Shown: positions 36,994 through 45,572 of the stretch, piece by piece
Position numbering within the stretch: the stretch's first letter is position 1
Layout: every line of letters starts with the position of its first letter
DNA from: Roseobacter cerasinus
GTDB lineage: Bacteria > Pseudomonadota > Alphaproteobacteria > Rhodobacterales > Rhodobacteraceae
Assembly: GCF_009811755.1 (NCBI RefSeq)
Contig: NZ_BLIV01000005.1
Span: 310,001-374,000, forward strand
Reading direction: 5' to 3'
Length of the DNA: 64,000 nt
The notes under the pieces: model-generated
Told to the model about the DNA's origin: nothing
Database searches by the model: none
Seen by the model: only the letters and a program-made list of their open reading frames with translations
Position numbers and translations under genes: made by a program

Positions 36994-38046
36994 TCAAAAC
37001 CCGATGGTCAGCTCCACCAGCGCCATGAACAGTGGAATGCTCAGGATGGCCACCGGCGTGCCCAGCCCGGTCGACGAGCCGACATAGGCGGAGGGATTGG
37101 CCTCAGGCAGCGCACCACGCATGGTTGGTGGGCCAGAGATATCCGAACTTGACGCCGCCATAATCGCCAAGAGGACCACACCGCCGCCCGAAAAACCTGT
37201 GAGGTGATGCGCCAGAAGGCCGAGGCTGAAGCCCATCATGCCATGCACCAACGGCGCGGTCAGACCATAAAACACATAGGCATGCGCCACCTTGCGCAGC
37301 TCGGACAGGCGTGACCACGCCTCCATCCCCATCACCAGCATCAGGATCGACAACAGCCCGCGGAACAGGGGCTCGTAGAAACTCGCATAGACCGCCTCAG
37401 GACGCGCAAAGAGGCCGATCGCAATGCCGAGGATAAGCGCCGAGATCGCCGGGCTGCGGAGGGTGTCAACCATGATGCCACGGACCATCTGCCCGTCAAA
37501 CCCGCGCCCACCGCCGCCGCCCATGGTCATGGTACCGCCCGACTGCAGGGATGTCGCAGCCTTGCGCTCGGCGCTCATCCGGGCCAGCACAATCGCGGTG
37601 ACCAGGGCTGTGATATCCATGAAGGGATAGAGCGCGCCGATGAAGCCCTCGTAGAAAATACCTTCAGCGTCGAGCATGGCCATGCCAGCAGCCAGGGTCG
37701 ATGCCGACACCGCACCAAAGAGCCCCGCCGTTGCCATCCCGTCCATCCGGGACACGCCACGCCACCGCGCGAGAGTGCCGCTACCCAGCAGAACAATCAC
37801 AATGCCGATGGCTGCGGCACAGGCCGCTGGTACAGCGAGCGCGATCAGGTCTGCCTCTCGCACGGAAATCCCGGCGCCAAGCCCGACCTTCAAGAGCAAG
37901 AGCATCACGATGAACTTATAGACTGGGTCCGGCACCTCAAGCTTGCTGCCAAGGGCTGCAAGCATCATGCCGCCCAGCAAGAAGGCGAGCGTCGGCTTTT
38001 GCATTTGCGCCAGAATCGTTGTGGCGATGTCAGCGATGATATCCAT
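36994..38046 (-). CDS. SbtA-like sodium-dependent bicarbonate permease family protein
   Basis: A 350-residue membrane protein with about ten helices in two inverted halves, matching the SbtA family: GGMMLAALGSKLEVPDPVYKFIVMLLLLKVGLGAG and LIMLVMGMEAW. In cyanobacteria SbtA imports bicarbonate with sodium; in a non-phototroph the substrate may differ. A short glycine-rich cytoplasmic loop (MTMGGGGGRGF) sits mid-protein. It is divergent from a LysR gene. Confidence 0.82.
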   Translation of the reverse strand: MDIIADIATTILAQMQKPTLAFLLGGMMLAALGSKLEVPDPVYKFIVMLLLLKVGLGAGISVREADLIALAVPAACAAAIGIVIVLLGSGTLARWRGVSRMDGMATAGLFGAVSASTLAAGMAMLDAEGIFYEGFIGALYPFMDITALVTAIVLARMSAERKAATSLQSGGTMTMGGGGGRGFDGQMVRGIMVDTLRSPAISALILGIAIGLFARPEAVYASFYEPLFRGLLSILMLVMGMEAWSRLSELRKVAHAYVFYGLTAPLVHGMMGFSLGLLAHHLTGFSGGGVVLLAIMAASSSDISGPPTMRGALPEANPSAYVGSSTGLGTPVAILSIPLFMALVELTIGF

Positions 38047-38125
38047 GGGCAGGCTCCTTTTTGGACATTCCCGGGATATGGCGCAGCACTGATGAGAATA
38101 AAAATATATCTTTCTTGAGAATTCA

Positions 38126-38140
38126 TTCTATTTTATAGAA
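38126..38140. promoter_or_regulatory. Palindrome upstream of LysR gene, putative operator
   Basis: TTCTAT-TTT-ATAGAA is a perfect inverted repeat ending 2 nt before the LysR start codon, in an AT-rich divergent promoter region. Autoregulation is plausible but only inferred. Confidence 0.45.
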
Positions 38141-38142
38141 CT

Positions 38143-39042
38143 ATGGATGCACTCAACTACCACCACTTGCGGTACTTCCGCGAAGTTGCGCATGACGGCA
38201 CACTGACGCGTGCCGCCGAGCGAATGAACCTGTCGCAGTCGGCTCTCTCAACCCAAATCCGCACATTGGAAGACAGGCTGGGCCATGCGCTGTTTGATCG
38301 GGTTGGGCGTCAGCTGGTCCTGACGGAAGTGGGGCAGATCGCACTGGATCATGCGGACCGGATCTTTGGCACCGGTCAGGAGCTTCTGGCCACCTTGCAG
38401 CGCACAGGAGACCGCAGCGCACCGCTGCGGGTGGGAGCGATCTCGACCCTGTCGCGCAATTTTCAGCTGCAGTTTCTACGCCCAATTCTTGGCCAGCCAG
38501 ATGTCAGCGTTGTCCTGAAATCCGGCAGCGACAGCGTGCTGCTCGACGCTTTGACCGCGCTTGCTCTGGATGTGGTGCTGACGACAGATGTGCCGCATAA
38601 CACCTTTGGCACCGACATGACCGCTCAACGGATCGCGGATCAACCGGTGGCGCTGCATGGCACGCCGGAGCGAATGGCCTATACCTCCCTGAAGGATATG
38701 CTGGAGAGTGAACCGGTTATCCTGCCCACGGACAATGTGATCCGTAACGGTTTTGACAGTCTGGTCGCGCAATTGGGTGTCAGCCCGCGCATTGTCGCCG
38801 AAGTGGATGACATGGCGATGGTTCGCCTGCTGGCACGAGAGGCGGCAGGGCTGGCCATTGCACCATCGGTGGTGTTGGCGGACGAGATTGCCTCCGGACG
38901 TTTGCAAACAGCGCCGTTTGATCTGGGCATCGCGGAGAGCTTCTATGCGGTCACCGTGCGCCGCAGCTTCCCCCACCCTTTGCTGTCCAGGCTTTTGAAA
39001 GCGGGGGCTCTGCCTAGCATGTCGCAGTCCGCGCCACCTTAG
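38143..39042 (+). CDS. LysR family transcriptional regulator
   Basis: A 299-residue regulator with helix-turn-helix LTRAAERMNLSQSALSTQIRTLE and a periplasmic-binding-like effector domain. It is divergent from the SbtA-like permease gene and probably regulates it. The start beginning MDALNYHHLRYF matches the NhaR/LysR type. Confidence 0.9.
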   Translation: MDALNYHHLRYFREVAHDGTLTRAAERMNLSQSALSTQIRTLEDRLGHALFDRVGRQLVLTEVGQIALDHADRIFGTGQELLATLQRTGDRSAPLRVGAISTLSRNFQLQFLRPILGQPDVSVVLKSGSDSVLLDALTALALDVVLTTDVPHNTFGTDMTAQRIADQPVALHGTPERMAYTSLKDMLESEPVILPTDNVIRNGFDSLVAQLGVSPRIVAEVDDMAMVRLLAREAAGLAIAPSVVLADEIASGRLQTAPFDLGIAESFYAVTVRRSFPHPLLSRLLKAGALPSMSQSAPP

Positions 39043-39070
39043 GCGCGGGCTGCCTTTGCTGGGGGCTTGC

Positions 39071-39499
39071 TCAGCCGGATTTTTTCAAAGCATCCCGAAT
39101 CTCAAGCAGAACGTCCAATTCGCTGGGGCCTGCGGGCTCTTCCGGGGCGGCCTCTTCTTCCGCGGTGGCCGCATCCTTGATCCGATTGACCATCTTCACC
39201 AGGAGGAAGACCACGAAGGCTACGATCAGGAAGTTGATCACCGCCATCACGAATTTGCCGACCGCAAAGACCGGCACACCCGATTCAGTGGCCGCTTCGA
39301 TTGAGGCAAACGTCTCTTCGCCCAACACGTAGAACCAGCCGGAGAAGTCGATGCCGCCGGTGAAAAGCGCAATGATCGGATTGATCAAATCGCCCACAAG
39401 CGATGTGACGATGGCCGTAAAGGCGGCCCCGACTATGATGCCGACGGCCATGTCCATGACATTGCCCTTGGCGATGAAATCCTTGAATTCGTTGATCAT
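39071..39499 (-). CDS. mscL: Large-conductance mechanosensitive channel
   Basis: A 142-residue channel that opens on membrane tension to relieve hypo-osmotic stress. It starts [27 protein letters not shown], the conserved N-terminal amphipathic helix and pore helix, and has a second helix ([15 protein letters not shown]) and a C-terminal helical bundle. ATG at 39499 fits the family and has an AGGGAC Shine-Dalgarno-like site about 6 nt upstream. Confidence 0.96.
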   Translation of the reverse strand: MINEFKDFIAKGNVMDMAVGIIVGAAFTAIVTSLVGDLINPIIALFTGGIDFSGWFYVLGEETFASIEAATESGVPVFAVGKFVMAVINFLIVAFVVFLLVKMVNRIKDAATAEEEAAPEEPAGPSELDVLLEIRDALKKSG

Positions 39500-39648
39500 C
39501 AGGTGTCCCTCACTCTGTTTTCCGGCGGTCCGTTTCCTTGACCCAGCCGCCTTGTGCATTTGTTAACACATTGCTGCGCGCAAACGAGACTGTTTTTGCG
39601 GGGAAAATTCCCTAGCTTGCAGCCGATGCCAGAGTAAGGAGATGTCGG

Positions 39649-40353
39649 ATGGGCGATGTATCGAATTTCAAAATCAACGAAAAATGGCCTGCGGCGCGTC
39701 CGAGGGTGCTGCAGCTTTATTCCTTTCCGACACCCAATGGGGTGAAGGTGTCAATCGCGCTTGAGGAAATGGGCATCCCTTATGAGGCACATACGGTGAC
39801 GCTCGCGGATGCGGATGTGAAAAGCCCCGAGTTCCTGTCGCTGAACCCGAACAACAAGATCCCCGCGATCATTGATCCCAACGGACCGGATGGCACGGCC
39901 GTGACGCTTTTCGAAAGCGGCGCAATCCTGATCTATCTTGCCGAAAAGTCCGGTATGCTGCTGGGCAAATCCGCCAGTGAAAAGGCGCAGATCCTGCAAT
40001 GGGTCATGTTCCAGATGGGGGGGCTGGGTCCGATGTTCGGCCAGTTGGGGTTCTTCTACAAATTTGCAGGCTCTGAGTGGGAAGACAAACGCCCTCAGCA
40101 ACGCTACATCGCCGAAGCCAAACGGCTGCTGTCCGTGCTAGACGGCGTGCTTGATGGCAAGACCTGGATTGCGGGTGACTACTCCATCGCGGATATCGCA
40201 ATTGCACCCTGGTTGCGCGCGCTGGATTTCTACGGCGTCAAAGAGGTGCTGAGTTTCTCAGACTATGAAAATGTGGTGGCCTATCTTGAACGCTTTCTGG
40301 AACGAGCGGCGGTAGCGAAAGGCCTGCAGGTTCCACCGCGTGAACCAGCCTGA
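39649..40353 (+). CDS. Glutathione S-transferase family protein (YghU/YfcG-like)
   Basis: A 234-residue GST with a thioredoxin-like N-terminal domain (PNGVKVSIALEEMGIPYE; NPNNKIPAIIDP; FESGAILIYLAEK) and an all-helical C-terminal domain. The N-terminal extension and sequence resemble Nu-class disulfide-bond reductases YghU/YfcG. A strong AAGGAG site precedes the ATG. It is convergent with smpB. Confidence 0.9.
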   Translation: MGDVSNFKINEKWPAARPRVLQLYSFPTPNGVKVSIALEEMGIPYEAHTVTLADADVKSPEFLSLNPNNKIPAIIDPNGPDGTAVTLFESGAILIYLAEKSGMLLGKSASEKAQILQWVMFQMGGLGPMFGQLGFFYKFAGSEWEDKRPQQRYIAEAKRLLSVLDGVLDGKTWIAGDYSIADIAIAPWLRALDFYGVKEVLSFSDYENVVAYLERFLERAAVAKGLQVPPREPA

Positions 40354-40359
40354 GGTATG

Positions 40360-40433
40360 GGTGGCCTGAAAGCCCACCCTACCTGCCAGCACAGACCGCG
40401 CAGCAAGCAGGTGCGGTGGGCTTTCAGGCCACC
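40360..40433. repeat. Long inverted repeat / bidirectional hairpin between GST and smpB
   Basis: GGTGGCCTGAAAGCCCACC (40360-40378) is the exact reverse complement of 40415-40433. An inner 6-bp pair ACCTGC (40381-40386) with GCAGGT (40407-40412) extends the stem. It fills the gap between convergent genes and may act as a bidirectional terminator; the GTGGGCTTTCAGGCCAC motif also resembles dispersed REP-like palindromes. Confidence 0.75.
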
Positions 40434-40439
40434 GCTTGT

Positions 40440-40928
40440 CTAGCCATGATCTTTCATCAGCCGGGATTTCTGCCGTGACCAATCGCGCTTGGCTGCGGTC
40501 TCGCGTTTGTCGTGCAGCTTTTTGCCCTTGGCCACGCCAATCTTGATCTTCGCCATCCCGCGATGATTGAAGTAGAGGACCAGCGGCACCAGCGTCATGC
40601 CCTTGCGTTGCGTTGCATTCCAAAAATCCGCAAGCTGTTTGCGGGACGCCAGCAGCTTGCGCCGCCGCCGCTCCTCATGCTGGAAGGTCTTGGCTTGTTT
40701 GTAAGGGGCGATGTAGCTGTTCACCAGCCAAAGCTCACCCTCCTCCACCGCCGCATAGCTTTCCGCGATATTGGCGCCACCCTCACGCAGCGACTTGACC
40801 TCCGATCCTTCCAGGATGATCCCGCATTCCACATCCTCTTCAATCGCATAGTCGAACCTTGCCCGCCGGTTCTCGGCGACCACCTTGTAGTTCGGGTCGG
40901 ATTTGGATGCGGATTTCACCTGGGCCAT
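40440..40928 (-). CDS. smpB: SsrA-binding protein SmpB
   Basis: A 162-residue tmRNA partner needed for trans-translation rescue of stalled ribosomes. It shows [29 protein letters not shown], then [16 protein letters not shown] and the basic C-terminal tail ([16 protein letters not shown]) that enters the decoding centre. ATG at 40928 ([10 protein letters not shown]) is preferred over 40964. Confidence 0.96.
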   Translation of the reverse strand: MAQVKSASKSDPNYKVVAENRRARFDYAIEEDVECGIILEGSEVKSLREGGANIAESYAAVEEGELWLVNSYIAPYKQAKTFQHEERRRRKLLASRKQLADFWNATQRKGMTLVPLVLYFNHRGMAKIKIGVAKGKKLHDKRETAAKRDWSRQKSRLMKDHG

Positions 40929-41052
40929 GGGCGCAGATGTAGTCTTTGCGCCAGCCCCGCGCAAGTCGGCCCTCAGGCCCGTTTAGACAGAATGGCCCAT
41001 TGATCAAAAATGGTGTATGACCGGGCAAGACGTCAGGCCCTGGAGGTCCCTC

Positions 41053-41904
41053 ATGTTCAACCCGACAGCAACGCTGGCCGCTTCTTTTGGCGATCATCTG
41101 TCGGAGACATTTCTGGAGTATTTCTCGGGTCGTGAACCCGAATATGCCGCCTTCATCAGCGGCTGCGCCAAGATGGTGCTGGAGCGGTTGGCCAATTCGG
41201 ATGCGCTTTACCACAATGCGGAACACACCATCATGGTGACGCTTGTGGGCCAGCAGATCATACGCGGGCGTCTGGTGTCGGAAGCGTTGCAACCCCGCGA
41301 CTGGCTGCACTATATCGTTGCCCTTCTGCTGCACGACATCGGCTATATGCGCGACATCTGCAAGGGCGACACTGCAAACAGCGTTGTCATCAATGCATCG
41401 GGAGACTGCATCACGCCACCGCGCGGCGCATCTGATGCCTTTCTGGCCCCCTACCATGTAGATCGTGGCATGATGTACGCACGCGAGCGCTTTGCGGACT
41501 CAGGCCTGATTGACGAGCAACGGATTGCGGCAGCGATCGACTACACGCGCTTTCCGGTTCCCGGCGATGCACATTACCATTCGACAACAAGCGAACCCGC
41601 GCTTGCCCGCGCGGCCGATCTGATTGGTCAAATGGCGGACCCGTTCTACCACCGAAAGATCGGCGCGCTTTATCAAGAATTCAAAGAAACCGGCATGGCC
41701 GAAGAGTTGGGCTATCAAAGTGCCGTGGATCTCATGGAAAAGTTCCCCGACTTTTTCTGGTCTCAGGTCCAGCCATTGATTGGCCCCGCTCTGGGGCATC
41801 TGGAGCATACGATGGAGGGCAAGCAATGGGTGGCGCAGCTCTACAATCATATCTTCCAGGTGCACCACCGCACCAGCGTCCTGGGCCCGTTTTCTGGCGC
41901 CTGA
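41053..41904 (+). CDS. HD-domain-like metal-dependent phosphohydrolase
   Basis: A 283-residue protein with HD-type metal motifs: YHNAEHT near residue 55 and LLLHDIGY near 95, then DRGMMYARERF and a later HYHSTTSEP. These fit an H...HD...D metal site. The C-terminal part is helical. ATG at 41053 has GGAGG at a good distance; the longer frame from 41017 does not. Substrate unknown. No signal peptide or membrane helix. It stands alone between smpB and a cytochrome gene. Confidence 0.7.
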   Translation: MFNPTATLAASFGDHLSETFLEYFSGREPEYAAFISGCAKMVLERLANSDALYHNAEHTIMVTLVGQQIIRGRLVSEALQPRDWLHYIVALLLHDIGYMRDICKGDTANSVVINASGDCITPPRGASDAFLAPYHVDRGMMYARERFADSGLIDEQRIAAAIDYTRFPVPGDAHYHSTTSEPALARAADLIGQMADPFYHRKIGALYQEFKETGMAEELGYQSAVDLMEKFPDFFWSQVQPLIGPALGHLEHTMEGKQWVAQLYNHIFQVHHRTSVLGPFSGA

Positions 41905-42034
41905 ACCCTGCCCAAAACTCAACCACATGGGGAACGCCAGCAACAGTTCCGCAGCATTTCACATGGCACCTGCCCCGCGGAGGCCCCACCCGAGGAAAGC
42001 GGTGCTGACAGGGTCAGACACCTGGCCGCTGCGC

Positions 42035-42463
42035 TCACTGTTGGATGCTCTCAAGATAAAACAACAATCCAGCTAGCTCTCTTGGTGTCGGCGTCAGCAC
42101 GCCCTCTATCTCCACAGGAACCAGATCTTCAGCCATGGCACCGCCAAACTGCGGCATGACGCGGGCGAGATGGCTGTTTTTGGGGTCACCGTAGATGTAG
42201 CTCAACGCCCGAGCGGCCGGAAAAGCGCCTTTATTATCGGCACTTAATGCGGTGAGATCAGGAGGCGCGACAGCGAGGCGGCCGGCCTGCACTGTTTTGC
42301 CGCGACCGTCCGTTCCGTGACAGGAGGAGCAGTTTGCAGCAAAAAAAATCGCGCCATCAGCCTGCGTCGGCATCACCTCGTCTCGCCCGTCCAGATTGGT
42401 GCAAGAGGCCAGAACCGATAGGGCACTGCCGAACGCAATTCGGGTCAGGGTGATCTTGTGCAT
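42035..42463 (-). CDS. Cytochrome c lipoprotein
   Basis: A 142-residue monohaem cytochrome c. The N-terminal signal ends in a lipobox (SVLASC), so it is probably anchored to a membrane by lipid. The haem motif CSSCHGTDGRG follows, and MPQFGG may give the axial methionine. ATG at 42463 has GGAAGGA about 6 nt upstream. No redox partner is adjacent. Confidence 0.85.
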   Translation of the reverse strand: MHKITLTRIAFGSALSVLASCTNLDGRDEVMPTQADGAIFFAANCSSCHGTDGRGKTVQAGRLAVAPPDLTALSADNKGAFPAARALSYIYGDPKNSHLARVMPQFGGAMAEDLVPVEIEGVLTPTPRELAGLLFYLESIQQ

Positions 42464-42638
42464 GGGTGTCCTTCCAGTTGAGTTCTGTGTAACGTCAGTC
42501 CGCAACGTCGCATGCATGGCGACGGGGACCATAGGGTTGGCGCCTTTCCCGCAGGGATCAGTTGACAACTCGGATGGTTGTACGCGCGTGCCCTCCCATG
42601 CCTATGCAGCCTGTGCCAGAACAAGTTGCCCTGTCCGG

Positions 42639-43052
42639 TCACCCATCAAGATGTTCATGGGTATCCGCCAACGCGTGGCTCTCTAACTCGTCATCCAGCC
42701 AACGCTCTGCGGCCACCATATCCGAGAGTTGGAAGCTCTTGATTTGAAACGATGGGATCACCGCGCCCTTAATCTCTGCAGCAGTGCGCAGCCAACTGAC
42801 ATCCGTGACAACTGCACATTTGTCGAACTTGCCGAGCAAGCCAAATAGCTCTGGCAACTGACTAAGCTCTACCGCGAGAGCACCGATGGTCGGAAACTCG
42901 AAATCGGATATGACATAGAGAAGCTTGCCGTCCGAGATATCCATCGATTTCTCGATAACTTCATTTAAGCCCGCCCTCATCAGCTCCTTGTCGAGAGCGC
43001 CAGAAAGCTCAATGTCCAAACGGTTTTCAGATCGCTGTAAGACTCTCAACAC
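42639..43052 (-). CDS. SpoIIAA-like (STAS-type) protein
   Basis: A 137-residue soluble protein resembling SpoIIAA-like domains (family PF11964): an opening LRVLQRSENRLDIELSGALDKE, then LLYVISDFEFP and VVTDVSWLRTAAEI. Such domains often bind lipids or act in partner switching. GTG at 43052 is chosen because AGGAGG lies 9 nt upstream; the open frame to 43091 would use another GTG without a site. No anti-sigma partner is nearby. Confidence 0.7.
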   Translation of the reverse strand: MLRVLQRSENRLDIELSGALDKELMRAGLNEVIEKSMDISDGKLLYVISDFEFPTIGALAVELSQLPELFGLLGKFDKCAVVTDVSWLRTAAEIKGAVIPSFQIKSFQLSDMVAAERWLDDELESHALADTHEHLDG

Positions 43053-43861
43053 GGATCGCACCCTCCTCTTGTTGAAAAGGAGCATGTACACATCAGACAG
43101 ACGTGTCGTTGATGCAAATCAAAGGCGTTTCCACCGAGATAGAGGTGCTGGTCACCCCCAGAGTACTCGCTGAATGCGGGATCAAATCGCCCCCCAAACC
43201 CGCCACGACCGGGGCTATCGCCCACAACGAGGCAGTCAACGCATCGCGCGCTATCTGGGTCGCGTCATCTGGCGATCCCTCTCGGGACATTTGCTTTGCA
43301 AATACCCTGCCGGTCAGCAGATGGAGCGGTGACCACCGCCGCAGCCGTGTCGAAACCAAGATGCATTGCGTGAAACTGCTGAGGCAGCGCCTTATGGCAC
43401 GGGACGTCGAAGGCGGGTCGCCAAAATCCAAGTCCGCATCGCTGTTCTTCAATCGCTGCACCGCGCCTGGCATTCCCGCTACCAGGGCAGTAGTCTAAAC
43501 CCGCCAGGGGAAAGGGCACCAACGACCGCCAACCGATTTGGGCAACCAAACCGGCTGATCCGACCAACGGGAGCAGGTCACCATTGCAGAAACTCTGCTC
43601 AAAAGTGACCCATGTGATTGGAGCCAGATAAACAGGTGTGCCCCCATTCCGGCGAGGCTTCTCCGGACCGATCCGCATGATCGCGACGATCCCGCATATT
43701 CATTCAGCGGCCAGCAAGCCTCCCAATGATATACGTGTAGACCCCATTGTGTTGGTGATGGGCAAGTGACGGCGCGGTGGTTTTGACCTTCACCAGCAGA
43801 AGTACGGGTTCATAGGTTCATTCCTGGTCGTAAGGGCGCCGATCGTTCGAACACTCCCAGC
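43053..43861. other. About 0.8 kb without a convincing gene
   Basis: Open frames exist on both strands (131 codons forward from 43103; 126 and 137 codons reverse), but none shows a recognisable domain, a good ribosome-binding site or a coherent hydrophobic pattern. The reverse frames look patchy, as in a decayed gene. I see nothing I can assign. Confidence 0.4.
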
Positions 43862-44383
43862 TCACCGCAGAAGTGCCTCAATCGCTTGAGTGATTTTAGG
43901 TGACTGCGGTTTGGTACTACTGCCCCAGGTACCGACCACTTCGCCCTCAGGTCCGATCAGCACCTTGTTAAAATTCCACCGGGGAACAAACCCCGTCTCT
44001 GCCGCTACCTCCTGATAAAACACATGCGCTCCCTCGCCCTTCACCCTGGTAATATCCGCCATGGGCAGATCCAGCCCGAAGGTGACTTCGCAGAATTCCT
44101 TAACCTCCTTGGCGCTGCCAAGCTCCTGATTGAAATCATCAGATGGCACCGCCAATACCACCAATCCCCGATCGCGATACGTATCGTAGAGCGCCTGCAG
44201 CCCCTCATACTGCCCAGTGAACCCGCATTGCGAGGCTGTGTTCACGACCAGCACCGGCTGACCCGACCAATCGCCCGTGTTCAACGTACCTCCGTCAATC
44301 GACACAAATTCATGCGCCGAAACACCAGCCTGTGCTGCTGCCCCGGCCACCATCCCAATGATCGCCGCACCAACCCTTGTCAT
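43862..44383 (-). CDS. Glutathione peroxidase family protein, exported
   Basis: A 173-residue thiol peroxidase homologue with cysteine in place of selenocysteine (NTASQCGFTGQYEGL), VLAVPSDDFNQE in place of the usual FPCNQFG-like segment, and WNFNKVLIGPEG with the conserved Trp. The N-terminus (GAAIIGMVAGAAAQAGVSAHE) looks like a signal peptide, so it acts outside the cytoplasm. ATG at 44383 fits this. It is divergent from msrBA, which suits a peroxide-defence neighbourhood. Confidence 0.9.
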   Translation of the reverse strand: MTRVGAAIIGMVAGAAAQAGVSAHEFVSIDGGTLNTGDWSGQPVLVVNTASQCGFTGQYEGLQALYDTYRDRGLVVLAVPSDDFNQELGSAKEVKEFCEVTFGLDLPMADITRVKGEGAHVFYQEVAAETGFVPRWNFNKVLIGPEGEVVGTWGSSTKPQSPKITQAIEALLR

Positions 44384-44505
44384 ATTGCACTCCCTCTCTG
44401 CTTGCCCGGGATATAGGGCCGCCGGCGCGAATGTCATGCACCCGGCACCTCTTTAACTCCTGGCGATTTGACCCATCTTAGAGGCAAAGCGTGAAAGGAG
44501 GCCCC

Positions 44506-44955
44506 ATGCCCACTTATGAAAAGACCGAAGAGGCGATCTCAAAGCTCTCGCTTGAGGAATACCGTGTCACCCAGCAGAACGGCACCGAACGCCCCGGCAC
44601 AGGCAAGCTCCTGTATAACAAGTCGCCCGGCATCTACGTCGATATCGTCTCGGGCGAGCCACTCTTTGCCTCAGCCGACAAGTATGAGAGCGGCTGCGGC
44701 TGGCCCAGTTTCACCAAACCTATCGAGCCCGCCCATGTGACGGAGCTCAGCGATACCACCCTCGGCATGGTTCGCACCGAGGTCCGTTCAACTCATGGCG
44801 ACAGCCATCTTGGCCACGTCTTCCCCGATGGCCCGCAGGACCGGGGCGGGCTGCGCTACTGTATCAACTCCGCAAGTTTGCGGTTTGTGCACCGTGACGA
44901 CATGGCCGCCGAAGGCTATGGTGACTACATGGATCAAGTGGAGGACGTGGTATGA
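44506..44955 (+). CDS. msrB: Peptide-methionine (R)-S-oxide reductase MsrB
   Basis: A 149-residue repair enzyme for methionine-R-sulfoxide. It has GCGWPSF and the catalytic segment [12 protein letters not shown]. The two CxxC pairs that bind structural zinc in many MsrBs are absent, so this is the zinc-free form. ATG at 44506 follows GAAAGGAGG closely. The stop overlaps msrA by 4 nt. Confidence 0.94.
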   Translation: MPTYEKTEEAISKLSLEEYRVTQQNGTERPGTGKLLYNKSPGIYVDIVSGEPLFASADKYESGCGWPSFTKPIEPAHVTELSDTTLGMVRTEVRSTHGDSHLGHVFPDGPQDRGGLRYCINSASLRFVHRDDMAAEGYGDYMDQVEDVV

Positions 44956-45464
44956 GCCATCAGCGCGCAGTCTTGGCGGGGGGATGTTTCTGGGGCATGC
45001 AGGATCTGATCCGAAAACGCCCCGGCGTGATCTCGACCAGAGTGGGCTATACCGGCGGGGACGTGCCACAGGCGACCTACCGCAATCACGGCACGCACGC
45101 TGAGGGCATCGAGGTCATTTTTGACCCCAAGCAGGTCACATACCGAGAGGTGCTGGAGTTCTTCTTCCAGATCCACGACCCCACCACACCCAACCGTCAA
45201 GGCAATGATGTCGGCATGAGCTATCGCTCGGCCATCTACTACGTGGATGACGCACAAAAGCAGGTGGCCCTCGACACCATCGCCGATGTGGAAGCCTCAG
45301 GCCTCTGGCCGGGCAAGGTGGTGACCGAAGTCGCGCCCGTCGGCGCTTTCTGGGAGGCCGAACCGGAGCATCAGGATTATCTGGAACGCATCCCCAATGG
45401 CTATACCTGCCATTTCCCGCGTGCCGATTGGGTTTTGCCCAAACGCACGCAAGCCGCTGAATAA
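44952..45464 (+). CDS. msrA: Peptide-methionine (S)-S-oxide reductase MsrA
   Basis: A 170-residue enzyme with the active-site motif [11 protein letters not shown] at the N-terminus, and GYTGG, HAEGIEV and YRSAIYY, all typical. It is coupled to msrB through an ATGA overlap, so both methionine sulfoxide stereoisomers are repaired from one transcript. Confidence 0.95.
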   Translation: MSHQRAVLAGGCFWGMQDLIRKRPGVISTRVGYTGGDVPQATYRNHGTHAEGIEVIFDPKQVTYREVLEFFFQIHDPTTPNRQGNDVGMSYRSAIYYVDDAQKQVALDTIADVEASGLWPGKVVTEVAPVGAFWEAEPEHQDYLERIPNGYTCHFPRADWVLPKRTQAAE

Positions 45465-45572
45465 CCAGCCCTACGAGCTTCGGCCTGGCCCTCGCTTTGC
45501 AGGGCCGGAACCTTCAATGGTTTCTTAATATTGGATGCATAACACGGACTCTCCATCACTGCGGAGATCCAG

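Noticed and set aside
43103-43498. 131-codon forward frame proposed as a gene
   Set aside because: No family pattern, weak ribosome-binding site, and equally long frames on the opposite strand.
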